Shown here: positions 10,647 to 21,878 of the stretch, one piece after another
Layout of the letters: every line of letters begins with the position of its first letter
Position numbering within the stretch: the stretch's first letter is position 1
NCBI GenBank assembly: GCA_036245525.1
Contig: BTPG01000004.1
Span: forward strand, 215,201,722 to 215,265,721
Reading direction: 5' to 3'
Length of the DNA: 64,000 nucleotides
From: Semisulcospira habei
Taxonomy: Eukaryota; Mollusca; Gastropoda; Semisulcospiridae
The notes under the pieces: model-generated
What the model was told of the DNA's origin: nothing
The model's input: the letters and a program-made list of their open reading frames with translations, nothing else
Databases searched by the model: none
Position numbers and translations under genes: made by a program

Positions 10647-11340
10647 GACAAAAAGGTTGCGTTGATAATATCACAGCGACGCTTATTATTATTTAATGCG
10701 CTTATTATTACTTACAGAAAATACAGCGAACTTGATCTCCATCCCCCAGCAGCCTCAAGCCGGAGTGAAGTCCTGGATGAGGTCTCTGATCACACTGGCT
10801 GGCTCCCTCAATGCGCTATCGCCTATCAGCGGTAGCGCATCGAGGGAGCCAACCAGATTGTTCTCAAAACACCGAGTGGTTTCGGGATAGTGTGATGGTG
10901 TGTGATTTGGGACCTTAGGGCTCTAAGGGCCGGCACATCCTTGTGTTAATGTATCTGTTAATGCAGGCAATGCGTTTTCATTCACGACTGCATTACAAAA
11001 AACACTCTCAAGGGAGGACCGTTCTGTGAAAATTCCAACACCAACAAACTCAGAAATGCGACTATAACAAGGCTGGGGCTGCTGCATGTTTTTGAATGTG
11101 GCAGATACTTTCAAAACTCCATTTCCAAATGCTCTAGGGCAGACACACTCCTACTTTAAAAAAAACACCAAAAAAACATACACACAGCCACACACAAACC
11201 AACAACATCACAGTGACAGCTGATTCAAACATCCACAAACTCAGAAACGCGATTTTAATGACTTATGGGATGTTGCGTGCTTTCAAATTGAGCAGCTTCT
11301 TTCCCAGCCCTCGATTTCCAACTACTCCCAAATAAGCACA
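10647..11340. other. No gene seen; contains a small palindrome
   Basis: A hairpin with 26-bp arms lies at 10797-10854 (GGCTCCCTCAATGCGCTATC.. and its complement). Short A-rich and CA-rich tracts lie around 11155-11200. No coding or splice signal was recognised. Confidence 0.4.
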
Positions 11341-11341
11341 G

Positions 11342-11420
11342 GTCTTCGGGCCCACGACGGCCTCAGTGGGCCCGCGCACGGCGGTGTTCGGGCCCACTGC
11401 GGCCGTCGTGGGCCGAAGAC
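11342..11420. repeat. GC-rich palindrome
   Basis: GTCTTCGGGCCCACGACGGC at the left pairs with GCCGTCGTGGGCCGAAGAC at the right. The inner part continues pairing with GTGGGCCC. It may be a CpG-rich MITE core. Confidence 0.7.
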
Positions 11421-11766
11421 GTTTTGCTACTGGGGGCTGCGGCCATCCACCAGGGGACTGACGCAAAGCGTCCCCCACTCCGATGTCCAAGCGCTCTAGC
11501 AACCAACAGAAAGAAAGTAAACGGGAAAAAAATCTCTCAGAAATTCCTATTTCCTCCTTTTGCCAGAAAACATCAAAAGTGTCCCTCAATGCGCATCCCG
11601 TTCGATCAATGGCTTGGGCCCCCGGTGCCATGCTCTTGTCGCCTAAGCTAAAAACTCGACGGCAGCCGGATTGGAATTCTATTTAATTCGATTATGGAAA
11701 AGCGGCTTTAAGTGAAATTTGCTTGCTGGCATTCCATTCTAAGAGAAAAAAATTGAACACCACCCA

Positions 11767-11837
11767 TCTGCAAGAGGTATAGATCCTCATCACCCTCCGC
11801 ATTCACCGGGGCGCATGAGGATCTATTCCTCTTGCTG
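11767..11837. mobile_element. Hairpin repeat, family C
   Basis: CTGCAAGAGGTATAGATCCT..AGGATCTATTCCTCTTGCTG, with a diverged loop. Confidence 0.6.
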
Positions 11838-12552
11838 AAACCACTTCCTATTCACGTTCCCTTGACGTTGAATTTACATTGATTTACAGTGCACTTCACC
11901 ATTGCACGCGAATTTTTCCGTCTTCGATTATTGAAAGTTTTCTCCATTTGACAAAAATAATACGAGGAAAGCCTAAATTTCATTGCAGCCCTGCGGATAG
12001 GCGAAACTGGCCAAGGGGCTAGGTGGTGGGGATGAGGATCGGAGTGTGTGAGGGGGTGCGGGTGGGTTCCAGCCGTACGGTCCAACCAGACCTGAACACA
12101 ATTCCTGTAACTCGCCTGCTAGTGCAAAGGTCTGCGCGCAAGGTTGGGTAGATGGACACGATGATTGCTCAAGTGTAGTCCTGATTAGCTTGGCGTTGTC
12201 GCCAAACTAATTAGATACACCATTTACCGTGACAGACTGACATATCTCCCGTAGACAGCGTTGGACGCGATTGAGGTACACGCTGACGATTCGTCAACTG
12301 ATCGCAAAATGATTGGAAAACATCTCGCGCCCAGCCCCACTCCCCCATCCTCCCCAAAGGGTCATCTAATGCATTATTCCATTCGATTAACTCTTTCTGG
12401 CATCACATGTCATGTCGGCATTGGCAGAGAGCCAAAATAAGCATTACCTAACTCCTATGGCAGCTCTCGGCATGGACGGCTATGTTCCAACAACATTTAC
12501 AGGCGAATGATACGCTACTTGTCCTGATTCACGTACTTTGAATTGTGCGTGT
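11838..12552. other. No gene seen
   Basis: Unique-looking sequence. A decayed family A core (TAGTCCTGATTAGCTTGGCG, 12175-12230) is the only recognisable repeat. Confidence 0.35.
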
Positions 12553-12755
12553 TTAACCCATTTAACCCCAAAGCCCTGCAGCAGGAGATGGATTGATCGT
12601 GATAATTCAAGGATAGTGCCTGATGAGCTTGGCGCCTGAAGGCGCCAAGCTCATCTGGCACTACCCTTGCATTATCATGATCAATCCATCTCCTACAACT
12701 GGCCCAGAGTTGTTAGTTCACACCTCCAAACTTTGGGAAATTACAACACTATTTA
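12553..12755. mobile_element. TTAA MITE, family A, right end degraded
   Basis: The left TTAACCCATTTAACCCC and the palindromic core are clear; the right terminal inverted repeat is lost after GGGAAATTA. Confidence 0.65.
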
Positions 12756-12889
12756 CTGAGTGTTGTAAATAATCGTCCTTCCTAAGCGTGTTTCTTTCTT
12801 TCTGGAGATTTTCTTTGAGCTGTCAGTTAAAAAGCAAAACTGCCACATACAAATTTATCAAGCCGACAAGCCATCCAAGGCAGTCATCT

Positions 12890-13050
12890 TTAACCCAATA
12901 CATCCCGAGGTTAGCTTTTTCAGAGATCTGTGAGTTGTCCTATGAAGGCTACATAACATATCCGGCGATAGAATGACCGTGATAGTTCAAAGGTGGTGCC
13001 AGGACAGCTTGGCACCACCCTTGAATTATCACGGCCAAATTTATCTCATG
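12890..13050. mobile_element. TTAA MITE, family A2 subfamily, decayed
   Basis: The core GTGATAGTTCAAAGGTGGTG..CACCACCCTTGAATTATCAC belongs to the subfamily with GGTGGTGCCAGAATAGC. The loop has shrunk and the right end is not found. Confidence 0.5.
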
Positions 13051-13473
13051 TTTGAGCGAATCGTGACTTAAGTGTTATGGAACTTATAAAACACAGTAAA
13101 AAGCAGGCAGGACTGAGGAGAAGGCGCGAGACACACGGATTGCTAATGCGGTAGCGAATCGAGGGCGACAACCAGTGTTGCACTGTGTCGTGCCCGTTAT
13201 GGACACCACACCGTATTAGCTCATTCAGATTCTGGCGGTCCCGTTTTCTGGACAACTGGCGTTACCGATAATAAAAAATACATTACTCTAGCATTCAATC
13301 GAGTATCGACCGTACAGTGTGGCACGCACTTTAATAACATATTGCCTGCGCCGCGGGGAGGGAAGTTAACACTACTGGTTCTTTACCTGTCCGCGTGATA
13401 CCTAAGACGTGCTTGAAGACTTAATTAAGATAATTTGCGGTGGCGGCCGTTGGTGCGACCGCGCGGGACGATT

Positions 13474-13565
13474 TTAACCCATTGGCTGTCGGTAGCGCTT
13501 TTTGTCGCGACGACTCCGACAGAAGTCGTCGAGACAAAAAGCGCTACCGACAGCCAAAGGGTTAA
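13474..13565. mobile_element. TTAA hairpin MITE, family B, intact copy
   Basis: TTAA-CCCATTGGCTGTCGGTAG..CTACCGACAGCCAAAGGG-TTAA. The whole 92-bp unit folds on itself almost perfectly, with arms of about 40 bp around a short loop (CCGACAGA). The TTAA duplication suggests mobilisation by a piggyBac-type transposase. Confidence 0.75.
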
Positions 13566-13741
13566 AAGCGTAAGGCAACTGGTATTGACTTTTCCCACGC
13601 CAGGCTGCGCAAAATGGATTAACCTGATCAGCTTTTAGAGCCTGCAAAACGCACCAGTTCCGAAATTAAGTTTCCACTGCGGGTTTAGCACTCTGAGCTT
13701 GTATGCACGTACAAGAACTACACTCGTTCAGTCGCGATCGA

Positions 13742-14133
13742 TTGATTGATTGTACATTGCTTAACGTCCTGACAGCAAAAAGACTTTCTCAGGACGTGCC
13801 TGCACTGCTTGTGAAAAAAAAAAAAACCCAACCAAACAGAACATTGAATGTATGTCGCCAGCCGGTCCAATATGTTAAATAAACCTACGAAATGGGGCCT
13901 AAATAAAACTAAGACCATTTAGCAACACACATCCAATATCAAGAGCTACAGGCAGCGCAGACAGCAAGGAGAGTTTTAAAAAGGCAAATACAAGTGAATG
14001 GGCCAAGGGTAGACAGAAACACATGCCCCAGAATAGAGAGGAAAACCCACCCTGTGGGGCTGACCAGGGTGACCCTGGGAACTAAAAAGTAGTTTACTCC
14101 ACCCAAGTCCCTCAGGGCAGACCCGGGTGGGGG
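13742..14133 (-). mobile_element. SINE-like family S1 copy with 14-bp target duplication
   Basis: TCAGTCGCGATCGA at 13728-13741 is repeated at 14134-14147. Read on the minus strand, the element starts with CCCCCACCCGGGTCTGCCC and ends with GACGTTAAGCAATGTACAAT followed by (CAAT)n. An A-tract lies near the middle. No RT is encoded; mobilisation in trans by a non-LTR element is inferred from the duplication and the tandem tail. Confidence 0.75.
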
Positions 14134-14184
14134 TCAGTCGCGATCGAGCTGAATCGGATTTGAGCGACCACAATTATGAGAGAT

Positions 14185-14252
14185 CGCCTGTCATCAGAGA
14201 CCATCTTTTAGATGACTGTAGCCACGTAAAATGATGGCCTTTAATGACAGGT
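14185..14252. repeat. Hairpin repeat, family D (diverged)
   Basis: GCCTGTCATCAGAGACCATC pairs imperfectly with GATGGCCTTTAATGACAGG; a better copy is at 16001-16073. Confidence 0.5.
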
Positions 14253-14362
14253 GGCACTTTCTGCAGTTCAAGAGTTCTTCTTTCAAATCACCCATGCTTT
14301 TTCCTTTGCAGAAAAAAAAGCGTTTGTTCAAAACAGGTTTTACTGTATTTTTCATTCAATTT

Positions 14363-14425
14363 AGTTTTGGTTTAATGTCGAGCAGGCGACTAAGGCCAAC
14401 TCACTGTGCGATGAGTAAACAATGA
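14363..14425 (-). repeat. SINE-tail fragment
   Basis: TTTGGTTTAATGTCGAGCAG GCGACTAAGG is the same short tail found at 20042-20092 and 61724-61767. On the minus strand it reads CGCCTGCTCGGCGTTAAACC, a form seen at the 3' ends of several retroposon families here. Confidence 0.5.
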
Positions 14426-14499
14426 AGGAAAGCTCAAATTTGTACGATCTTTATATGATCTACAACTCATTTCAACTTTATGACGACTCTTTCACAAAG

Positions 14500-15274
14500 A
14501 TTGATTGATTGTACATTGCTTAACGTCCCGACAGCAACAAGAATTTCTCAGGACGTGCCTGCACTGCTTGTGAAAAAAAATAAACAGAATATTGAATGTA
14601 TGTCGCCAGCTGGCCCAATACGTTAAATAAACCTACAACATGGGGCCTAAATAAAGCTAATACCATTTGGCAACACACATCCAATATCAAGAGCTACAGG
14701 CAGCGCAGACAGTAGGGAGAGTTTAAAAAAGGCAAATACAGGTGAATGGACCAAGGGTAGACAGAAATACATGCCCCAGAGTAGAGGGGAAAACCCACCC
14801 TGTGGGGCTGACCAGGGTTTTTGATTGTACATTGCTTAACGTCCCGACAGCAACAAGGCTTTCTCAGGACGTGCCTGCATTGCTTGTGGAAAAAAAACTA
14901 AACAGAAAATTGAATGTATGTCGCCAGCCGGTCAAATACATTAAAGAAACCTACAACATGGGGCATAAATAAAGCTAAGACCATTTAGCAACACACATCC
15001 AATATCAAGAGCTACAGGCAGTGCAGACAGTAGGGAGAGTTTTAAAAAGGCAAATACAGGTAAATGGACAAAGGGTAGACAGAAACACATGTCCCAGAAT
15101 AGAGAGAAAAACCCACTCTGTGGGGCTGACCAGGGTGACCCTGGGAACTAAAAAATACCTAACCCCACCCAAGTCCCCCAGGGCAGACCCGGGTGGGGTG
15201 CTGACCAGGGTGACCCTGGGAACTAAAAAGTACCTAACCCCACCCAAGTCCCCCAGGGCAGACCCGGGTGGGGG
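14500..15274 (-). mobile_element. Tandem dimer of SINE-like family S1
   Basis: TTTCACAAAG at 14490-14499 recurs at 15275-15284 and brackets the whole 775 bp. On the minus strand a first full unit (15274 to 14819) is followed head-to-tail by a second unit (14818 to 14500) that lacks its first ~75 bases. The first ~83 bp of the leading unit are themselves duplicated (15192-15274). One duplication around both units suggests the dimer inserted as one piece. Confidence 0.7.
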
Positions 15275-15513
15275 TTTCACAAAGAGAACAATACACGTAC
15301 TACATTAATTTGCTACATATCATGACCTCACTCGACCTCAACCTGTGACACGACCTAAATACAGGCCTGCTGTGACACTGGCACGGTCCTTATTAGTCTA
15401 GTTACCACGTACGGTAATCAACATATGGGGCGCTAGCCTTTCTGACCCATGCATGACACTATTCGGCTAAGCCTCTCTATTGATCACATTCATGTGAGAC
15501 GTTGGTCGCGCAC

Positions 15514-15727
15514 TTAACCTTTTTAGCACCAAGGTCCCATTTCTCAAATTTTGGAGGTGTTGCCTAATGGCTACGTAGCAGTTGCAGGTGATGGATTGAC
15601 CATGATACTTCAAGGGTAGTGCCAGATGAGCATGGCGCTTTCAGGCGCCAAGCTCATCTGACACTACCCTTGAATTATCATGGTCAATCTATCTCCTCCT
15701 GTAGGGACTCGGGGCTAAAAGGGTTAA
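15514..15727. mobile_element. TTAA MITE, family A (inverse orientation)
   Basis: TTAACCTTTTTAGCACC at the left, GGGGCTAAAAGGGTTAA at the right. The asymmetric part (CAAATTTTGGAGGTGTTGCC) is on the left here, while in copies such as 4774-4989 it is on the right, so this copy is in the opposite orientation. Confidence 0.75.
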
Positions 15728-16000
15728 AACCAATCCTGTTTCGCCTCTAAATCAAATCTACTGCGACTCTGCAAGCTCAAGACCAGTGCCTGCCTGATGA
15801 GCAAAACAAGGTCTGTTCCGCGGCCTTCAAATCAAATGTACCACGACTGTGCAAGCTCAAGACCAGTGTCTGCTTGACAGGCTTGACACCAGAAGGCCCT
15901 TATTAGCGCATGTTTTGGGCAACAGCCTTCTTTGCAAGGCAAAACTGGTCCTAAAAGGCGGGTGTTCTCTCAAGAGAAGACTCGAAGGGCAAAACGTGTC

Positions 16001-16073
16001 GCCTGTCGTTAAAGACCAGCATTTAGGTGGCTACAGCCACAGCCACCTAAATGATAGTCTTTAATGACAGGCC
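16001..16073. repeat. Hairpin repeat, family D
   Basis: GCCTGTCGTTAAAGACCAGC..TAGTCTTTAATGACAGGC, with inner arms CATTTAGGTGGCT. About 32-bp arms. Confidence 0.65.
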
Positions 16074-16440
16074 ATCTCTCATAAGGGTGGTCGCTCTCAA
16101 TAACAGATTCTGCTGTATTACGCAAACGAGCATGCAACGCTTCCTTGCGTTCTTTCGCGCAAAGGCGCATCATTTGGCGGCAGATATCATTTGGCGACAG
16201 ATAGGGAAGAGTCGAACGTATTCACCGATAACTGAATGATGCGCCCATCGACTTCATTCGAGTTATGCTGCTGTGAATTGCTCGCGTGTTTGATCAGCTG
16301 AGATTTGGGGCAGCGCGTTGGTACTAAACTTCGTGATAATGGTGAGGCTACGTTTGTAACGAACGACTCCCATCAACGAATGAGAGCGAGGTCACGGCAA
16401 ATAACCAATGTGTACTAGAAGTATAGACAACACTTCGAGC

Positions 16441-16492
16441 ATCTACAAGAGGCAAAGATCAGGGCTCATGAGAATCTATGCCTCTTGGAGAT
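16441..16492. mobile_element. Hairpin repeat, family C, shortened
   Basis: ACAAGAGGCAAAGATC..GAATCTATGCCTCTTG; part of the left arm is deleted. Confidence 0.5.
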
Positions 16493-16898
16493 GTTCGGAC
16501 TGTTGTCTCTGCTTGCAACAAAAGCTGGTTATCCGCCGTGACTTCGCTGTCGTTCTGGGAGTCGTTCGTTAAAATCGTAATCTAACAATTGTTATCAATC
16601 AATCAATCATTTTTTAAAAATTTTGTGTCCTTTCACTCATGACTAATATGCCTTCAAAAAGTTAATACATCAGCGTTCAGTCCCAGACATAGGTGTCGCA
16701 GTGACGACTGGTGGCATAAAAAAAACACAGTTTTTACATTTGGCGATACAAAGCCTGAATAGCGTTTAAGGTTTTAAGCTGTACTGGTGGACACGAAAAT
16801 GTTCTTTCGCTTTTAGCCTCACCAGGAACCGTTTTTGTATTGACTGTTGCGCAGCTACCCCTTATTCACATCACTGCGTCCCGTGCACTATATCCCAC

Positions 16899-17102
16899 TT
16901 AACCCTTTTAACCCCAGAGCCACAATTTGGAATGTCGCCTAACGACTATGAAACAGATCCAGGAGATGGATCGACCGTGATAATTCAAGGGTAGTGCCAG
17001 ATTAGCTTGGCCTCTGACGGCGCCAAAACAATCTGGCACTACCCTTGAATTATCACGGTCGATCCATCTCCTGCTGTAGTGCATCAGGGCTAAATAGATT
17101 AG
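16899..17102. mobile_element. TTAA MITE, family A
   Basis: TTAACCCTTTTAACCCC at the left; the right end TAAATAGATTAG is mutated. The core GGGTAGTGCCAGATTAGC is intact. Confidence 0.7.
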
Positions 17103-17779
17103 CAATGGAACAGGTTATGGGGGGGGGGGAGGGGCGGGTGGGTAAAGAGAGGAAGAGAGAGCTGTCTCTCCTCTACCCCTCTTCCCCCTTCCAATACAAT
17201 CATTTGCGTCGATTCTGTTTTTTGCAATACATCACATTCCGATAAAAGGGACAGCCGAGTACTGTAGGGACAGGAAGAACGCAAGCGGACCTACACGCTC
17301 TCTGCACGAACGCCAATGCAAGTTGCATGTTGGTGCGGTGGGTTTTTTTTCTTTTCTTTTATTTTTCCTTTTGTTTGTAACCAGCCCCCCCCCCCCCCCC
17401 CTCCACGCTCTCATACAATCAATAGAGGATCTCCGTAAATCAAAAGTAGGGCACTAAAAGTAAAAGGCGCATGCGTAACGCAAACGCCTGGACCAACATG
17501 CGCTGTCACGATGCCTGTCCGGGCCTCCAGCACATGTTTACCTGACCAGCCTGATTCCAGAACAACCTCTATTAGGCATTATTGACATACATTTTATGCA
17601 CAGCAGCTACATTATCATGTCAACGTACATAAACATCGCCAACATCGATAAAACTGAACATAAATTACAAACTATCAAAATTAAGTCAAAAGTATTGATT
17701 ATCCATCTGTTGACTTCCTGTTAAACACACACACACACACGCGCGCGCGCACACATATAATATTAATGAAAAGTCAAAA

Positions 17780-18330
17780 CGCAGAAGCGAAGTGCGCTTT
17801 GTTAAGCGGTTCATTTAAGTGCCGGAAATTCCTTGACTTGAAAGTGGCCATGGAGGGAGCTTCGGTAGTATTGGCTGGAAGCGAATTCCAAAGTTTAGCT
17901 CCTCAATAGGACAGCTTAGTTTTTAATATATCAAGTCGTGGCCTAGGTACTGACAGATTGTTCCTTGCCGTCTTGTACGGTGTGTTAGCATAACTAAACA
18001 AATCCGAAATGTACGGTGATGTTCTAGAGATCTGACCTTAAACATTAACACGTCCTTGTTGTACATAAGGAGGTTACGTAACGAAAGCATGTCAAGGGCT
18101 TTCAGTCGCTCGTCAGTGCTGTCCCTGCTGTTAGGAAGGGTTAGCTTGGTTGCCCTCGGGTGGAGGGAATTAACCCTCTTTAAGCATGCATCACTACACC
18201 CGTCCCAGGATGTTGATGCGTAATCAATGTGAGACTGAATGTGAGCAGTGAAAAACAGTTTCCTCGTCAATAAGTAAAAAAGCCAGTGAGGACATGCAAA
18301 GCAGTATGCAGGAACCGTTCGAGCGATCAT
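17780..18330 (-). pseudogene. CR1-like reverse transcriptase C-terminal fragment
   Basis: The minus-strand frame contains KLFFTAHIQSHIDYASTSWD and GCSDACLKRVNSLHPRATKL, then DERLKALDMLSLRNLL. This is the thumb and C-terminal region of a CR1-like RT and resembles the corresponding region of the element at 20964-21878 (KLFFHAHIKTHCDYSSTVWD). The N-terminal RT motifs are absent and the downstream frame is broken, so it is a 5'-truncated relic. Confidence 0.7.
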
Positions 18331-18420
18331 TGCCGGCGATCAGTGCGGCATGTCCCAGTTCATTTAAAAGCCTGAGTTAACCCAAAACAATATGGGGATG
18401 AAAAGGTGGCCACTCCTTGT

Positions 18421-18482
18421 CAGCAAGAGGCATACATTGTCATGAGCCTGCAGGGGCTCCTTAGAGTATATGCCTCTTGCAG
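18421..18482. mobile_element. Hairpin repeat, family C
   Basis: CAGCAAGAGGCATACATTG..TATATGCCTCTTGC, with imperfect arms. Confidence 0.5.
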
Positions 18483-19430
18483 ATGGGCTGGACAGGGCTG
18501 AATTCACCCAATGGCTGTCTTTGGACCCTGTGAAGTTTCTGATCTATTCCTGATTAAATAGGAGGAGATAAAAGCAGGTTCAAAGATGTAGACTTGCACA
18601 TCGTGCCGTCTGTGGCAATAGTTTCTCTCACTCATCTTTCTCTATAGCCTACCAAAGCTACGCGGCAAGAATACCTAATCCGCGAATTGATTCATTTCGA
18701 CAGTGGACATCCAGGGGTATATTGATAGGGCCGGGACACAGCTTTCAAATACTATTCACAGAATAATAACTCCAGTCCTCCTGTAGTATCAGTCTCTCAG
18801 TCTCATCCTCTCTCTCGGATGAGGCACACAAATGTATGCGTGTTTGTTTGTGTTGCTTTTACTGTGTAAATGACTGTAACTGAATTCTTTGGTAGAGACC
18901 TCACACAATGGTTTTCGACCACCACATTTCATAGACATACAAACTCAGTTATATATTTATTTCCCCTCCAATCACGATCTACGACCATTGTGAGTGGTAC
19001 ACAAATTCTAGTCTTTCAACAAAGTTAGGATGATCAATAATGGATACCGTTTGGTACGTACGGACCTAAACACCTAAAAAGTGAGAGCTGGGGAAGTTGG
19101 ACTACAAGGTCCGGGAGACAAGCACACAATGTGACGAATACGACCACTCCATGGTGAGGGCTAGGAAACAGGTACTATGGTCCCTGGACTACCTAAGCCT
19201 GGCTAATCAATAGCGGATATAGCAGGGGCAGACCTCAGATTGCGTTATTATCGATCACGTACTAGCTCCGCACTCTTCAGCAACCGCCACGCCGCTACAG
19301 GAAATGGATGAACCCTAATGGGTCAAGGGCGGTGCCTGACGCTAAAGCTAATCAGGCACTGCCATTCAGATATCAAGGTCGTTATATATTCCGCCACGTG
19401 TACGTTGTTAGTTATTTGGGTTTAACGACG
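18483..19430. other. No gene seen; one decayed MITE core
   Basis: A strongly decayed family A core is visible at 19300-19385 (GTCAAGGGCGGTGCCTGACG..CAGGCACTGCC). Otherwise there is no recognisable repeat or coding signal. Confidence 0.35.
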
Positions 19431-19434
19431 AGCA

Positions 19435-19945
19435 CTGATTAGAATCTTAAATGATCTCCTTTGCGCTGATGATAATAATGAGCTGTCTGTCCCGACTCTC
19501 CTTGATCTGTCCGCAACCTTTGATACTATCGATCATTCCATTCTTCTGTCTCGTCTTTACTTTGACTATGGCTTCTCTGACCGTGCTTTACTCTGGATGG
19601 AGTCATATCTCACAAACCTGCATCTAGGTGTCTCTGTCAACGGTTGTCACTCTGCACCAGCCTCACTACTTTTCGGCGTGCCCCAAGGTTCTGTGCTCGA
19701 GCCGATTTTCTTCATTCCATATACAACCGTTAGCTACTACTTTTTTTCAAAGTACTCTGTTAGACATCATATGTTCGCTGATGACACACAGTTGCACAAT
19801 TCTGGTCCCATTCCTGAAGCTGGTCTTTTATTTCCAACATGGAAAACTGTCTGACAGAAGTTAAAGACTGAATGATTAGCAATAAACTCCAGCTAAATGA
19901 TGGTAAAACAGAGTCCATGCTTATCACAGCTGGTGTGCGTCCTTC
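19435..19945 (+). pseudogene. L2/CR1-like RT fragment (palm domain), decayed
   Basis: The plus-strand translation shows motif A LLDLSATFDTIDHSILLSRL, motif B FGVPQGSVLEPIFF and motif C HMFADDTQLHN. These are the L2/CR1 order and spacing. Between motifs B and C the sequence is altered and a stop follows soon after, so the domain is not functional. It is the only sizeable retrotransposon RT piece on the plus strand here. Confidence 0.75.
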
Positions 19946-20041
19946 GCAATTGTCCTGTCTTCCCAGCAGAAAAGAAAGTAAGAAACGAACCGAACTGAAC
20001 CTCATATGATCAGTAGAGATGGCCAAGGTGCAAACAAATAG

Positions 20042-20092
20042 TTATTGGGGTTTAACGCTGAGCAGGCGACTAAAGCCATCTTACGGTGGCAA
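20042..20092 (-). repeat. SINE-tail fragment
   Basis: TTGGGGTTTAACGCTGAGCA GGCGACTAAAGCC; the same tail as at 14363 and 61724. Confidence 0.5.
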
Positions 20093-20154
20093 ATAAATAA
20101 GCCATACAGATTTCATTTTCCAAGCATGATCAGTTCGGAGATGGAGAGACAGAC

Positions 20155-20157
<3 letters not shown>

Positions 20158-20187
<30 letters not shown>
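20158..20187. repeat. (GA)n microsatellite
   Basis: A run of AG dinucleotides directly outside the 3' tail of the CR1-like element. Confidence 0.9.
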
Positions 20188-20191
<4 letters not shown>

Positions 20192-20474
20192 GATGATGAA
20201 ACGTTTTTATTCAGGATAAAAAGTTTTAGGCATAGCAATGCCTATCTTCCAAACTGTCCTGCTACTCTACACATATAAAAATACATCAGACGATACATCA
20301 AAAGATAAAACATATGTAAGTAAAAAGACCCATCCCCCTCCCCCCCCCCTCTCCCCCACCACCACCACTCAGAGGGGGAAAAAAAAAATATATATATATA
20401 TATATATATTTAATTATATACACAGGTATGAACCTGACATGTTAATGCAGACAGTCGAACTATTACATAATCTG

Positions 20475-20859
20475 ATTGATTGATTGTACATTGCTTAACG
20501 TCCCGACAGCAACAAGGCTTTCTCAGGACGTGCCTGCACTGCTTGTGAAAAAAAAAAATAAACAGAACATTGAATGTATGTCGCCAGCCGGTCAAATACA
20601 TTAAATAAACCTAACACATGGGGCCTAAATAAAGCTAAGACCATTTAGCAACACACATCCAATATCAAGAGCTACAGGCAGTGCAGACAGAAGGGAGAGT
20701 TTTAAAAAGGCAAATACAGGTGAATGGACCAAGGGTAGACAGAAACACATGCCCCAGAATAGAGAGAAAAACTCACCCTGTGGGGCTGACCAGGGTGACC
20801 CTGGGAACTAAAAAGTACCTAACCCCACCCAAGTCCCCCAGGGCAGACCCGGGTGGGGG
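20475..20859 (-). mobile_element. SINE-like family S1, complete reference copy
   Basis: ATTACATAATCTG occurs at 20462-20474 and again at 20860-20872, giving a 13-bp duplication around a 385-bp body. On the minus strand the body starts CCCCCACCCGGGTCTGCCC, has a T-rich middle and ends in (CAAT)n. I see no clear pol III A and B boxes, so calling it a SINE rests on size, tail and duplication. Confidence 0.75.
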
Positions 20860-20963
20860 ATTACATAATCTGTAGCAACAGTAGAAAAGTATTAGGTAAT
20901 AGGAAACTTGTCACTAACTGTACTAACTATACGAATAGTAGCATAAGGGAGCCGAACATACTA

Positions 20964-21878
20964 TTACTTCTGAAGTAAATATTTATGGAGGCGATCTTTG
21001 AAGACGCTAATCTTACAAATTGATTTCAGGTGTGGAGGCAACATATTCCACGCTTTAGCGCCTGAAAAAGACAGACTGGTTTTACAGATGTCTAATCTAA
21101 TTTTTGGAAGGTGGATCAAACTATTTCTCGTGTTTTTCCTATTATTGTCGGAAAATAGAGTTTTTAGATAGGGTGGGGCTTTTCCGTGCATGATCTTGTG
21201 CAGTAGAACACAGCGATTAAATTCAAACTGTTTCTTCAACGTTAGTAACTTGAGAGATTTTAATTTTTCATCAGTCGAAGTAGGACTGGGAAGTATTAAT
21301 TTAATGCCCCGACGATACAAGGAATTAACTTTTTTCATGTGAACTTCGCTGCATCCATCCCAGACGGTAGAACTGTAGTCACAATGCGTTTTGATATGCG
21401 CATGGAAAAAGAGTTTACGGATATCAGTATTAACTATATGGCGTAGTTTTGATAACAGGAACAGATTTTTGGAGATTGTTTTGCATATTGAGTCAGTATG
21501 CGGCTCCCAGCTTAATTGGTTGTCCACTATAACGCCTAATAAGCGATGCCTAGTTACTTGTTCAACAAGCTGTCTATCTAAGGAAAGTGTTAAAGGTGGT
21601 AGGCCATGCTGGTGTTTCTGACGTGTAGTAACTAACATGCTCTTTGTCTTTGGAATACTAATAATCATGTGATTATCACTGCACCAGCCTGCTACTTCAT
21701 CAAGACTTTGTTGGAGTACCTTATTAATGGTTGTGATATCTTTATCAGATGTGTGTATGGTCGTGTCATCTGCGAACAGATCGCAGTTTGCGTCTAAATG
21801 AGATATGCACAGTGGCAGATCATTAATAAAAAGATTAAATAATAAGGGCCCTAGAATAACCCTTGTGGAACACCGCAA
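20964..21878 (-). pseudogene. CR1-like RT, C-terminal part (after frameshift)
   Basis: This frame continues the RT of 21851-23428 after a one-base deletion in motif B. It holds ILGPLLFNLFINDLPLCI, motif C CDLFADDTTIHTS and the C-terminal region ending KAWNMLPPHLKSICKISVFK, a usual end for CR1-like proteins. The domain is otherwise complete, so the copy appears to have been inactivated recently. Confidence 0.8.
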
